Counted from the stretch's first letter, positions 8,492-20,867 are shown. The stretch is DNA of 45,324 bases from Bacteroidota bacterium (GCA_024679565.1 JAIBDD010000024.1:1-45324), one strand, 5' to 3'. Translations and numbers: made by a program. Notes: a model not told the origin generated them from the letters alone.

Positions 8492-9870
8492 GGAATTATA
8501 TAAGATTCATTTTAGTACTGAGCGTTTTTGCAACAAGTGTTGGATACACCTATGGACAAAAGGTTGGTGTATTGGATGAGGTAATTGCTGTCGTTGGTGA
8601 AAGTATAGTGCTTAAATCAGATCTTGACCGCACCTATTATCAAATGAGCCTGCAGTATCCTACATACAATGGTGATTTGAAATGTGAGTTATTCGACCAA
8701 ATCCTAACACAAAAACTTTTGCTTTACAAAGCAGATTTAGACAGTTTGGTTGTTGCTGAAGAACGTGTCAATTATGAGATTGATCGCAGGATGGACTATT
8801 ACGCTAATCAAGCTGGTGGTTTGCAAAATCTTGAAAAATACTTAGGGATGAGTTTGGTTGAATATAAAGCTCAGATGCGTCGAAAGATGACTGAAGAGAT
8901 GCAAATTCAAGAAGCACAAAATTCCATCATATCAGAGCTTAAGGTAAGTCCAACAGAAGTTCGAAAATTCTATGAGGATATTCCTGTTGACAGTTTACCG
9001 GATTTTGCTTCGGAAGTGGAAGTTGCACAACTTCTGGTTGCTCCAAAACCGAGTGCAACGGCCGAAAAATATGCACGCGAGACTGCAGAAAAGTTAAGAA
9101 AAGAGATATTAGAAGGCTCAAGAGACTTCTGCTTAACTGCTACTATATACTCAGACGATCAAGGCTCCAAAAAGGATTGTGGGTCATTAGGTGACTTTAA
9201 ACGTGGTCAGATGGTCCCAGAATTTGAGGCTGCTGTGTTTAAGCTTAAAAAGGAAGAGGTATCTAAGGTCGTTAAAACACAATTCGGGTATCACATCATC
9301 CAGCTCATTGAGCGAAAAGGTGAGATTGCCAATGCAAGACACATTTTGATTCGGCCCAAAATATTACAATCAGATTTAGAAAAAACATCCAAGAAGTTAA
9401 GTCGCGTAAAACGTCTTATTGAAGCTGACTCTAATGAGTGGTGTACGGCTGTTGCAAAATATAGCACTGACGACAATACCCAGGCCAATTGCGGTTTCTT
9501 TGTAGACCCAAACGTTGGGACGTCAAAAATTGAAATTACAGCCTTGCAATCTGATGTTGCGCTACGCGTCTCAGGATTAAAACCAGGCGGTGTTTCTCCG
9601 CCACACGCTGTTCCACAACAAGATGGATCAACTTGGTTCAGAATAGTCTATTTAAAGTCTGAAACTCCACCACATAAAGCGAGTTTAGAGAAAGACTATC
9701 AAAAGCTTTCTGTGTACGCTTTGGAAAAAAAGAAGCAAGACACGCTAAATGAGTGGAGTGAGTCGTTTAGAAAAGACGTATACGTTTGGATAGACGAAAA
9801 ATATATGGTGTGCCCCGATATGGACACTTGGGTAACAAACAAAGAAAAAGTAGTGAACACGAATGAGTGA
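8488..9870 (+). CDS. surA: SurA-like peptidyl-prolyl isomerase
   Basis: This 460-residue exported protein starts at a TTG (8488-8490) that overlaps the previous TGA. The TTG is supported by the signal peptide that follows (residues 1-23, ending TYGQ), and no ATG lies near. Layout follows SurA: N-terminal chaperone region (about 27-150), PpiC domain 1 (about 172-268) with EVAQLLV and TQFGYHIIQLIERK, and PpiC domain 2 (about 275-390) with NARHILI. Each PpiC domain carries a Cys pair with the same 15-residue spacing, which could form a disulfide. It should fold outer-membrane barrels such as those encoded elsewhere in this window. It ends 8 bases inside moxR. Confidence 0.85.
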   Translation: MRNYIRFILVLSVFATSVGYTYGQKVGVLDEVIAVVGESIVLKSDLDRTYYQMSLQYPTYNGDLKCELFDQILTQKLLLYKADLDSLVVAEERVNYEIDRRMDYYANQAGGLQNLEKYLGMSLVEYKAQMRRKMTEEMQIQEAQNSIISELKVSPTEVRKFYEDIPVDSLPDFASEVEVAQLLVAPKPSATAEKYARETAEKLRKEILEGSRDFCLTATIYSDDQGSKKDCGSLGDFKRGQMVPEFEAAVFKLKKEEVSKVVKTQFGYHIIQLIERKGEIANARHILIRPKILQSDLEKTSKKLSRVKRLIEADSNEWCTAVAKYSTDDNTQANCGFFVDPNVGTSKIEITALQSDVALRVSGLKPGGVSPPHAVPQQDGSTWFRIVYLKSETPPHKASLEKDYQKLSVYALEKKKQDTLNEWSESFRKDVYVWIDEKYMVCPDMDTWVTNKEKVVNTNE

Positions 9871-10831
9871 AATGTATAAAAATGATGTCGAAGCGGCTGA
9901 TGCGCTCAAGCAAATAACGAATCAACTAAAAGCTGAAATATCCAAAGTTATTGTTGGACAAGACCATGTCGTTGAAGGCGTTTTAACGTCTATTTTTTGT
10001 AATGGGCATAGTCTTTTAATCGGTGTTCCTGGATTAGCTAAAACATTACTAATCAATACGATTGCAGACGTTTTAGATTTAAGCTTTAATCGAATTCAGT
10101 TCACCCCTGATTTGATGCCTTCCGATATTACTGGTTCAGAAATTCTGGATGAGGAGCGGAACTTCAAATTTTCAAAAGGCCCTTTGTTTGCCAATATTGT
10201 ATTGGCAGATGAGATTAACCGAACTCCACCTAAAACACAGGCTGCATTATTGGAGGCCATGCAAGAAAAAACGGTGACAATAGCCGGACACGACCACCAA
10301 CTACCTAAACCATTTTTTGTTTTAGCGACTCAAAACCCAATCGAGCAAGAAGGTACTTACCCACTTCCTGAAGCTCAACTCGATCGATTTATGTTTAACA
10401 TAACGTTGGACTACCCGTCTGAAAAAGATGAAATCGAAATTGTTAAGCGTACAACGGGCAACGTAAAGCCAGAAATTAAAAAAGTAATTTCTGCCAAAGA
10501 AATAATCGCTTTTCAAGAGCTGGTGCGCAATGTGCCAATAGCCGATAATGTATTGGAATATGCTGTAAAGTTGGTAGGAAAAACAAGACCTAACTTACCT
10601 AACGCCTCAGAATACGTAAATCAATATTTAGGTTATGGTGCTGGCCCAAGAGCAAGTCAAAACTTGGTGCTTGCAGCAAAATGTAATGCCTTAATGAAAG
10701 GCAAATATTCTCCGGATATTGAAGATGTAAAATCAATTGCAAACTACGTTCTTAGACACCGTTTGGTTAAAAACTACAAGGCAGAAGCCGAAGGGATTTC
10801 TGTGGAGGATATAATTGGTAAGCTACTTTAG
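9863..10831 (+). CDS. MoxR family AAA+ ATPase
   Basis: The 322-residue cytoplasmic protein has Walker A GVPGLAKT, Walker B VLADEINRTPPKTQAA, sensor 1 ATQNPIEQEGTYPLPEAQLD and the MoxR C-terminal lid. It is full length for the family. MoxR ATPases act as chaperones or metal-insertion helpers, usually with DUF58 and VWA-domain partners. None follows here, because the next stretch is non-coding and then strand-switched. Its ATG lies 8 bases inside the upstream surA-like gene, so it is part of that folding operon. The client is unknown. Confidence 0.9.
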   Translation: MSEMYKNDVEAADALKQITNQLKAEISKVIVGQDHVVEGVLTSIFCNGHSLLIGVPGLAKTLLINTIADVLDLSFNRIQFTPDLMPSDITGSEILDEERNFKFSKGPLFANIVLADEINRTPPKTQAALLEAMQEKTVTIAGHDHQLPKPFFVLATQNPIEQEGTYPLPEAQLDRFMFNITLDYPSEKDEIEIVKRTTGNVKPEIKKVISAKEIIAFQELVRNVPIADNVLEYAVKLVGKTRPNLPNASEYVNQYLGYGAGPRASQNLVLAAKCNALMKGKYSPDIEDVKSIANYVLRHRLVKNYKAEAEGISVEDIIGKLL

Positions 10832-10893
10832 ATTTTTCTTTAATATCTTCTCGTTGTTTAAACCTGCATAAGGTTGCCCGTACAACTCTGTGA

Positions 10894-11118
10894 CACAACC
10901 GTTATATTTGGGATAGACGCATTATATACAGACTCCTGATATATATCAAAGAAGATTTACGCCTAGCACAGTTATCTTATTCTATTCTGGACACTTTACC
11001 CGAAGAAGGATATGATAACGTAACTGCCATTGCTTCGGAGATAAGTAATACCGCTATTTCGCTAGTACGTTTGGTTGACGATAAACACCCTATTTTAAGG
11101 TTTTTACCCAAAGCTTAA
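10894..11118 (+). pseudogene. Remnant of a GAF-domain sensor N-terminus
   Basis: An open frame without ATG runs from 10894 to TAA at 11116-11118. From about 10945 it encodes [24 protein letters not shown] and [10 protein letters not shown]. This is the typical opening of GAF-domain sensors and histidine kinases (ERL..L..Y.ILDT.PE..FD..T...A......AL.S.VD). The similarity stops at the TAA, so only about 57 residues remain and the rest of the GAF domain and any kinase are missing. A promoter-like TATATTTG (10903-10910) lies just upstream of the conserved part. The 3' end overlaps the convergent PorP-SPOR gene by 29 bases. It is most likely a dead fragment. Confidence 0.65.
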
Positions 11119-12457
11119 CACCTTTTTTGGCATTTGCTTTTGCAAAATCTCGCGCTTCTTGCTTAAAGTAGTGTTTACCTAAATGTACATAGTATGTACC
11201 GCTCTTGTCGTAGTACATGTATGGACTAAACCCTTTGTTAACCAACGTATTAAAATACTTCGTTGCGTTTACCTCTTCAGCAAATGATCCGGCCACCACA
11301 ATAAACTGCCCAGAACCCATCTGTTCTCCAGACTTGCCCGACCCAGTTGTCGTTTTTGTAGGTGTCGCTTTGGTCACCTCCACTTTTTGAACAACATATA
11401 CGGTATCTACTTCTCGTTTTTTTGTTTCTACACGAGCAAGTTGATTTTCTAAATCTTCAATCTTTTTGTCTTGATTCTTCATGTCTGAAGCATGCTTGCT
11501 AGCCATCTCGCTTTTGAGTCGATTCATTTCCTCTTGTGTTGCTTTATCATCACGTTTCTGACCTAAATCAATACCCACCATCACCTCGTGGCTTCCTCCT
11601 AGTGCTTGGCTATAGTCTCCTGTTGACCAATCATACGAATAACCAAACTTTAGTTTTTCTGCAATGCGTAAACCAGCCATAGCAGTAACACCATAACCAT
11701 CGCGATAGGCGGCACCTAGCCAGCCTTTGTTCACCCAATCAGCTACTAAGTTTATGTCGAATTGCCCGGGAGCATTTTTCGTATTTTTTAGTAACAACAT
11801 TGGCTGCAGTTTAAAATCGTCGCTTGCCCAAATGTCGTACGAAGTCATCACCATAATGTGGTTTTGAAGATCTAACATCAAAGACGTTTGCTGTAAATCT
11901 GTAAACTCTTGGCTACTTCCTAAGAATTGAGGAACGGACAGCCCGAATTGAAAATTACCAAGTTTTAAGTTAGCTCCAATTGACGCGTCTATCACTGCAC
12001 CTGGCCGTGCGTTTAGCAAGCGTAACGCAGGATCGTTAGGATCATTTGAAATGATATTCTCTGTATTAAAACGATTACTCAGAACTCCTAAGGCAAAACC
12101 TAATGACAACTGGTTTTCGTCGCTTAGTGCTATGTTGTACGCATAATTACCATAAACACTGTTTTGTGTTTGTAGCATGGTTGCATCATTAATCAAATAC
12201 AACCCTAATCCTACCTTTCCGTCGTTCACCTGGCCGCTTACTGTAGCTCCGGCCGTTTGAAAACCGTCTAAACCTGTGTATTGGTTTCTTCCAAACAACG
12301 ACGCCTGAGTGCTTCCTTCATGACCCGTAAGCGCTGGGTTATAAATAAACTTATTGAAATAATATTGTGAGTAAAGAGGCACTTGCTGTGCATATACGTT
12401 AGCCGATGCAATAATTAAGGCCAACAAAGCGTAAAGTTTGATGTTAAGATTTTTCAT
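11090..12457 (-). CDS. PorP/SprF-type membrane protein fused to a SPOR domain
   Basis: This 455-residue protein has a signal peptide (residues 1-23) and a PorP/SprF barrel (about 24-300). The family opening is [21 protein letters not shown] and the barrel ends near [13 protein letters not shown] charged coiled coil follows (about 305-350), then a Thr/Gly linker and a C-terminal SPOR domain (about 383-455, [15 protein letters not shown] to KLWVKTLK). PorP/SprF proteins are T9SS-associated outer-membrane proteins usually paired with CHU_C cargo. SPOR domains bind denuded peptidoglycan. The fusion suggests a barrel that anchors itself to the wall. It is 4 bases downstream of the CHU_C gene, so they form one operon. 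Confidence 0.85.
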   Translation of the reverse strand: MKNLNIKLYALLALIIASANVYAQQVPLYSQYYFNKFIYNPALTGHEGSTQASLFGRNQYTGLDGFQTAGATVSGQVNDGKVGLGLYLINDATMLQTQNSVYGNYAYNIALSDENQLSLGFALGVLSNRFNTENIISNDPNDPALRLLNARPGAVIDASIGANLKLGNFQFGLSVPQFLGSSQEFTDLQQTSLMLDLQNHIMVMTSYDIWASDDFKLQPMLLLKNTKNAPGQFDINLVADWVNKGWLGAAYRDGYGVTAMAGLRIAEKLKFGYSYDWSTGDYSQALGGSHEVMVGIDLGQKRDDKATQEEMNRLKSEMASKHASDMKNQDKKIEDLENQLARVETKKREVDTVYVVQKVEVTKATPTKTTTGSGKSGEQMGSGQFIVVAGSFAEEVNATKYFNTLVNKGFSPYMYYDKSGTYYVHLGKHYFKQEARDFAKANAKKGVKLWVKTLK

Positions 12458-12461
12458 TTTG

Positions 12462-15400
12462 TTATCTAATTATTTGCATTGGACCTTTTAAAGTATCGTA
12501 GAACAAGCTTCCTTCTATAATGTAAATGTAAACACCATCTGGTAGCGGCTCGCCATCATAAGTACCTGCCCAATCGTGCTGGTAGTCGTTGGAGCTAAAT
12601 ACCGTTTTACCCCACCTATTGACGACACTGACTTTCGTATTGCCGATGTCTGGTACTTCCGACAAATCCCAAACATCATTGAATCCATCTGCGTTTGGTG
12701 TTAATATATTTGGCACCTTAATAAACTCAGGAACATCAACACTAACCAATACAGTATCTTGATCTGTACAGCCTATGCTGTTTGTTACCGTTAACACATA
12801 TGTAGTTGTTTCTTGTGGGGATGCCGTTGGATTGGAAAGTGTTGCATCATCCAATGACGTTGCAGGAGACCATAAATAATCTCCGCCACCAGACCCTTGT
12901 AAAATTGTCGTTTTTCCAAACTTTATAGAAACATCAGCACCAGCATTTGCAGTTGGGGAAGGAGCAAGAGCCATGGCCACTGAATCCGTGTCAAAGCAAT
13001 TGTTGCCATTATATCCGGTTACTACATACGTTTGAGCTTGGCTGGCTTGTATGGCTTGAGATGTTTCGCCAGTATTCCATACATAACTGTTTATCCCCGT
13101 CGAGGCTGATATTTGAGCTGTGTCTCCAGCACAAATGGTAAAATTGCTTGAAGGAGTAACCGATATGCGGACTGTATCGCCATGGAACAGTGTTTTTGTC
13201 AGCGAATCATTACAACCATAAGTGGTTACAATGACCAACTTAACATCATAACTACCTGTCGTGTCAAAATTATGCACCACACTACCTGTATTATATGTAT
13301 CCCCATCTATCGACCACGTATAAGACTCAATACCATTTGGTCGAGGCACATTGCTTGTGTCCGTAAATTGGCAGGCCTGAGGGAAACAATTCATTAATTC
13401 AGCAAAGCCCACGTCTGGCTTTCCATAAACAGATAATGTTTTATACACTGTATCTCGATCGCCAGAATCTGAAGCAATGAAGAACATAACCGTATAGTCA
13501 CCTGAGGTGCGATACGTGTAATTCGGATTTGCCACCGATGATGTATCATTGGTAGTTGATGTATCTCCGAAATCCCATCCATATGTAATGATATTACCAT
13601 TTAAGGCAGTGGAATTATTAGTAAAACTTACTGGATCTCCGGCACAAGCCGTTAAAGCGTCAAACGCGGCAATCAAATCTCCTTTACCCAAACGGTTTTG
13701 GCCATTTTTAGAGTTTGCCAAGGCTACGTCCCCCAATTCGGTATTAGGCACGGTGCTTTGAATAAACCCATTGTCATCTGCAGAACCAACTCCGCCGATA
13801 CTCCACCACTCGCCATTTCTAACAGTAGCCATACGTAACGTTGCCCCTTCACCCGCTTCATCGTTCGTTCCAATAACAGAATACGTCCCGCGATACTTGA
13901 TATCATCATGTGGTAACATATTACTTGAAGTTACACTCCAATGATGGACATCTGAGACATGTGAAATACCGTTTGATACAGGTAAGTTTGGTGTGATTCC
14001 TTGTTCTAGCGACACTATAATCTTATCCCAATTACCAATTGAGCTATTGGCTAAATAAATCGCAAGAGGTCTTGCTCCAAAAGCCGTTCCAACCGGAAAT
14101 ATAATTGAGTCTGCGCTATTCGATTGAACCACAATTTCGAGTGGTCCATCAATATAACTAGCACCCGGTGCAACCACTGATTTGTTTGCAGGATTGATTA
14201 GTATTTTGCCAACCGACACCAGTCCGCTTCTTGTGTTTAAGCGTCCCGAGTTTAATTGCAAACCATTGGTAACCGTTAAGGTGTCATAAATAAAAACTTG
14301 TTTCCCAGATGCGTCAACCGTAAGGCTTGATGCCTCATTGGGGCCATACATATGCATGTGCAGCTGTTTATCTGCTATTAAGTCTTCTGCACCCATAATT
14401 TGAGTAACTCTTACATGATCATCATCCACTGACGACTCAATACCTCTTCGAATAAAACTATTTCCATCAACACCAGACACATATACATTGGTCGTATGAA
14501 AGGAAACAAATCCGAATGATTCGTCATCCATATAATGTCTGATTTGATTCTCGACATCGAAGTTGGAAGTAATTGTATTGGTTGCCCCTGTATTGCCTTC
14601 AAAAATGCAATTGGTTGCGTCGATTGGGTCGGTGTTTATAACAGCAGTGTTTGCCCAATCCAGTTGAATGTAATAACTCACAAGACGTTCAAACGAAGTA
14701 TTGTTAGGGCGAAGCGCGACATTACCCGCAGCCAAAATGCCTTTTACACAATCTTGAATCAACGTATTACTTATATTAAAAATCGTTGCGTTGGAGTCTG
14801 CAAAAACTTCTATCGCCGATTGGCTTGCTTCGGTGATTAAACCAAATTCCATAGAAATACTGTCTACCCTTGACTGTTCAAATGCCGAAATACTCATCAA
14901 CCCAACATTACAACTACGCATTGTGTCGTACGCTGATGACTTTACCGGTAAGTCAACGTTAAAAAAGAAGATTCCATTTTCGTAGTTGTCTATATTGTTA
15001 TTCCGTAACTCTAAATTAGAAGAACCCGCACATTCTCTTACCGATATGGCTTGAAAAGCAGGTGAGCCGCTATTGGCGGAATTGAATACGTTACCTTCAA
15101 CATACACATTAGAAGCTTTACTGTTAATTCCAGTAAAGTGCAACGCGATGTTTCGAACATGAACTGTGTTGTTCTGAACTACAAATGGTCGTGTGCTTGC
15201 TGTTGTAAAGTCATATACATAAATGCCATTGTTTACATTGTCTATACGGTTTTCCAATATATCTGCATAAAACCCATTCCCGCAAGTAATTGCAGTTGAC
15301 TCATTAGCAAAATTATTAAACATGTTATAGGCAAAGGCACAATTTCGATTTGGTGAATTAACGTTACCAAGTGCCTCAATACCACTAGCATTCATATTCA

Positions 15401-15944
15401 GGATTCTATTGTTCAGAATCCCAATACCATTGTATTCTCCTAAGCATATAATACCATAAGAAAAATCTACATCGGCTCCATTTACATCGTTAGTAGAATT
15501 GACATTTGGATTATCACCATTAATAGTAAAACCACTAAATATGACCCCGCTCATGGTTATGTTCACCATGGAATTTGCACCATTAGCTGGTTCACTCAAC
15601 TCTGTCATATCTGGTAAGATTATGCTTTCTGGGTTTCTGGTATCTGTACCGCTTATTCCATGATTTGATCCTAAAACAACAATTGACTTGTCAATTAAAA
15701 TTGCGCCAAAATACTCTCCATCTGATACTCTTAAGGTATCGAAATCATTGGCCATCATTAATCCCGTTTGAATGGTTTGTAGTGGCCCGACTCCCCCTCC
15801 ATCGTCAGAGGCACTCATTCCGTTGTATGAATCGTCGCCAATATTGGCATTTACATACCAAGTTTGTTGTGCAAATAAGATTTGAAAGCTAAACAGTAGA
15901 CATACCGTTAAGCATACATGTAGTTGTTGGTTGAATTTCAGCAT
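12462..15944 (-). CDS. Large secreted protein with beta-helix, PKD domains and CHU_C T9SS sorting domain
   Basis: This 1160-residue exported protein has a signal peptide ending LFAQQ (about residue 26). A long right-handed parallel beta-helix-like region (about 40-480) follows, with repeated GI/NGI and NN turns. A middle beta-rich part comes next, then two PKD-type domains (about 755-835, with YGWDFGDTS, and 840-915) and two further Ig-like domains (about 930-1070). The last 85 residues are the gliding-motility-associated CHU_C domain (NILTPNADGFNDVW, then GVYIYII), the type B T9SS sorting signal. It is therefore predicted T9SS cargo, exported with the downstream PorP-SPOR protein. A cell-surface adhesin or polysaccharide-binding role is plausible but unproven. 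Confidence 0.85.
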   Translation of the reverse strand: MLKFNQQLHVCLTVCLLFSFQILFAQQTWYVNANIGDDSYNGMSASDDGGGVGPLQTIQTGLMMANDFDTLRVSDGEYFGAILIDKSIVVLGSNHGISGTDTRNPESIILPDMTELSEPANGANSMVNITMSGVIFSGFTINGDNPNVNSTNDVNGADVDFSYGIICLGEYNGIGILNNRILNMNASGIEALGNVNSPNRNCAFAYNMFNNFANESTAITCGNGFYADILENRIDNVNNGIYVYDFTTASTRPFVVQNNTVHVRNIALHFTGINSKASNVYVEGNVFNSANSGSPAFQAISVRECAGSSNLELRNNNIDNYENGIFFFNVDLPVKSSAYDTMRSCNVGLMSISAFEQSRVDSISMEFGLITEASQSAIEVFADSNATIFNISNTLIQDCVKGILAAGNVALRPNNTSFERLVSYYIQLDWANTAVINTDPIDATNCIFEGNTGATNTITSNFDVENQIRHYMDDESFGFVSFHTTNVYVSGVDGNSFIRRGIESSVDDDHVRVTQIMGAEDLIADKQLHMHMYGPNEASSLTVDASGKQVFIYDTLTVTNGLQLNSGRLNTRSGLVSVGKILINPANKSVVAPGASYIDGPLEIVVQSNSADSIIFPVGTAFGARPLAIYLANSSIGNWDKIIVSLEQGITPNLPVSNGISHVSDVHHWSVTSSNMLPHDDIKYRGTYSVIGTNDEAGEGATLRMATVRNGEWWSIGGVGSADDNGFIQSTVPNTELGDVALANSKNGQNRLGKGDLIAAFDALTACAGDPVSFTNNSTALNGNIITYGWDFGDTSTTNDTSSVANPNYTYRTSGDYTVMFFIASDSGDRDTVYKTLSVYGKPDVGFAELMNCFPQACQFTDTSNVPRPNGIESYTWSIDGDTYNTGSVVHNFDTTGSYDVKLVIVTTYGCNDSLTKTLFHGDTVRISVTPSSNFTICAGDTAQISASTGINSYVWNTGETSQAIQASQAQTYVVTGYNGNNCFDTDSVAMALAPSPTANAGADVSIKFGKTTILQGSGGGDYLWSPATSLDDATLSNPTASPQETTTYVLTVTNSIGCTDQDTVLVSVDVPEFIKVPNILTPNADGFNDVWDLSEVPDIGNTKVSVVNRWGKTVFSSNDYQHDWAGTYDGEPLPDGVYIYIIEGSLFYDTLKGPMQIIR

Positions 15945-15998
15945 ATTCTAATCCTTTGTTACTGTTTCGAAAAGGAAACAATGCCGGAAGTTAGTTTA

Positions 15999-16018
15999 AA
16001 ATCAGAACATTCTGATTT
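15999..16018. promoter_or_regulatory. 20-bp perfect dyad between dapA and the CHU_C gene
   Basis: AAATCAGAA-CA-TTCTGATTT is a perfect inverted repeat with 9-bp arms, 55 bases upstream of the CHU_C protein start and 74 bases past the dapA stop. It could be an operator for the CHU_C/PorP operon, or an AT-rich weak terminator for dapA, since on the minus strand it is followed by TTTTA. The sequence alone does not decide. Confidence 0.45.
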
Positions 16019-16091
16019 ACGTATTCAACGTTAACATGTTTATAAGTGGTTGGTGCTTGATTGTAAAATGGTTTACGCGTCAGAATCGCCG

Positions 16092-16950
16092 TTACATGGC
16101 GGCTACCAAGCTTTTTAGTTTTTCACTAACTGTAGGTAATATTGGATACAATGGTTCGCGCATGGTTGTACCACAAATATCTAATGCCTCTAAAACACAT
16201 TTAATTCCGCCTGGATTTCCGTCTTCGAAGATGGCATTTATCATAGGTAAAAGCCTGTAATGCAAGTACCTAGCATTCTCAAAATTACTGTCTAAAGCAT
16301 AGCGCACCATTTGGCTAAATTCTTTAGGATATGCATTCCCTATAACTGATATAACTCCAGCCATGCCTAGCGATATAAAAGGCAGCGTATAGTTGTCATC
16401 ACCAGAAATAACCAGAAAATCATCCGACTTATTCTTTAACAACTGCATGTTATGATCGAAGTTACCTGATGCCTCTTTCACCGCAACAATGTTTTCATGT
16501 TCCGCTAACTGTAGAATAGTATCAACGTGCATCATGGAACCCGTTCTGCCTGGCACATTGTAAAGTATTATTGGAGCCTTAGCCTCATCAGCCAATTTAG
16601 TATAGTGGTTCACTATACCCGCTTGATTTGGTTTGTTGTAGTAAGGACTGGCAGATAAAATACCATCTACGCCATCGTAATTAAAGCCTTTTGCTCGCTC
16701 GATAACGGCTTTTGTATTGTTTCCACCAATACCAAATACAACAGGAACGCGTCCCTCGTTTATTTCTTGTATGGTCTCAAGTATTCTTGTTTGTTCGAAG
16801 TCTGTAATTGTAGGGTTTTCACCTGTTGTACCCATCACTACTAGATAATGTACACCATTAGAAATCAAATGTTCTGTAAGCTTCTTTAAGCTTTCAAAAT
16901 CAACCTCAAAATTTTCTAAAAATGGCGTAACCATTGCGACGCCTGTTCCT

Positions 16951-16964
<14 letters not shown>
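16092..16964 (-). CDS. dapA: 4-hydroxy-tetrahydrodipicolinate synthase
   Basis: The 290-residue enzyme condenses pyruvate with aspartate semialdehyde in lysine and diaminopimelate synthesis. Key residues are present: MGTTGE at about 44-49, Tyr135 in YNVPGRTG, and the Schiff-base Lys163 in AVKEASG. I start it at the ATG at 16964 (MDKFRGTG) rather than at the in-frame TTG two codons upstream. It overlaps the DUF6913-like gene by 14 bases and is last in the ligA operon. Confidence 0.95.
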
Positions 16965-19573
<2,609 letters not shown>

Positions 19574-19594
19574 TTAGGGCGATTATTGGATTTA

Positions 19595-20467
19595 TTAATG
19601 GAATCCTCCTGCCTGAAACTCTCTGGAAAGATTAAAGCCAAAATGAATGTTTCCTTTCGACCATTTATTGGTCGTTTGTGTTATCGCAGCTTGTTCAAAA
19701 GTACCATTAGCATTTGTTAAGTGCAGCTGAAAAGTGTGCCACCCCGTATTGATGTCAATTCCAATGGATAATGGATCAATAAACTGATCTGAAATTTGAT
19801 TTGGCGCAACCCAGAAATACTCAATGTTTAATGTAATAGAAGGCAAAATTTTCTTTTTAAACCCTACACCCATCGAGAATACATCGTTGTTGTACTTACT
19901 AGAGTCAATCAAATTTCGGTGAATGACGGTTGGCATAATCTGGGCGGAAAATCCATTATTAAATTTACGTGCAACAACCAACTGATGAAGATACCCAATC
20001 CTGGAACTGAAATAATTGGTGCGGCCCTGTGGTGCTTTTTCGGTGTTCATCGTAATACCTGCGATATACGCTGCACTTATAGGCATGTTCCCGTTTTCCT
20101 CAATTTGGCTCAAAAACTTGTATTTGACAAAGCCATCTACCGTTTTCTGAAACGTACTTCGACCGATACCTGCGGTTAATTTATCTGTAATGCCATAATC
20201 AAAACTTAAACGCATCGTAGCATTGTCTAACCCAAAGAAATTATCATACCCTTCTGATACATCTCCAAATCGGTGATTTATTCTAAAATCGAGTACCTTC
20301 TTTTCGATAGATTCTGTCGTATGACTGTTCACAATCCTACTACTGTAAAAAGTCTTTTGTGCATATACAACCGGTTCGTCAAGCAAACCAGCGAGTTCGT
20401 CATCATCCTGCGCCTTTGCAACTGTAACCACAAGTAATGCAAAAAGTATCCCTATAAATTTATTCAT
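19595..20467 (-). CDS. DUF5777-like outer-membrane beta-barrel protein
   Basis: This 290-residue protein has a signal peptide (residues 1-20, ending VAKAQ) and a beta-barrel body ending in Phe-His. The segments VLDFRINHRFGD, FGLDNATMRLSFDYGITDKL and GIDINTGWHTFQLHLTNANG resemble the DUF5777 barrel family as I remember it. The ATG at 20467 (MNKFIGILF) is chosen because it gives the signal peptide; a 40-residue upstream extension is not credible. It overlaps no other gene and lies 10 bases after the heme-lipoprotein stop. Genes of this kind are often found near c-type heme proteins, as here, which suggests an outer-membrane electron-transfer or anchoring role. Confidence 0.7.
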   Translation of the reverse strand: MNKFIGILFALLVVTVAKAQDDDELAGLLDEPVVYAQKTFYSSRIVNSHTTESIEKKVLDFRINHRFGDVSEGYDNFFGLDNATMRLSFDYGITDKLTAGIGRSTFQKTVDGFVKYKFLSQIEENGNMPISAAYIAGITMNTEKAPQGRTNYFSSRIGYLHQLVVARKFNNGFSAQIMPTVIHRNLIDSSKYNNDVFSMGVGFKKKILPSITLNIEYFWVAPNQISDQFIDPLSIGIDINTGWHTFQLHLTNANGTFEQAAITQTTNKWSKGNIHFGFNLSREFQAGGFH

Positions 20468-20477
20468 TTTGCGATTT

Positions 20478-20864
20478 TTAGTTGTTTGGTGCCCCTGCAT
20501 TAATCCAAGCCGTAATTTGATTGATGTCACATGTTGGAAGCATCGTATTGTTTGCACTTTTGGGCATAAACGAGGCAATTCCATCATGGGTTATTGACGA
20601 CAGTAATGTGCCATTGTCCACATATGTTTTCACATTGGTATATCCTTCCAAATCAACACCACCGCCAAAAAAACCGGCGTTACTTGTGTTGTGGCAGTTT
20701 AAGCACCTATTTGTTAAAATTAGAGACACCTGGTCGCTAAATAAAACATTAGTTGTTTCACACGCACTACTTGGATACAACTCTTCTTCTACATCGTAAT
20801 AACAGGAAGTAACGCTAAGCAAAACAAGGGTCACACACCCCAGTACTATTGAAAAACTTTTCAT
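20478..20864 (-). CDS. Heme-binding (CXXCH) small lipoprotein
   Basis: The 128-residue protein has a lipoprotein signal ending SVTSC, with lipidated Cys at residue 21. It has one c-type heme motif, CLNCH (residues 54-58), and a likely distal ligand Met100 in SFMPKS. Cys35 and Cys112 are placed like a disulfide pair seen again in the upstream protein. The ending NQITAWINAGA is typical of small Planctomycete/Bacteroidota cytochrome domains. It lies 3 bases after the stop of the two-domain heme lipoprotein and upstream of a DUF5777-like barrel. It should be held at a membrane facing the periplasm or cell surface and carry electrons. Partners are unknown. Confidence 0.75.
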   Translation of the reverse strand: MKSFSIVLGCVTLVLLSVTSCYYDVEEELYPSSACETTNVLFSDQVSLILTNRCLNCHNTSNAGFFGGGVDLEGYTNVKTYVDNGTLLSSITHDGIASFMPKSANNTMLPTCDINQITAWINAGAPNN

Positions 20865-20867
20865 AAT

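Noticed and set aside
16036-16260. Plus-strand frame over the dapA 3' end
   Set aside because: Lies largely antisense to conserved dapA codons; the composition is that of a mirror frame.
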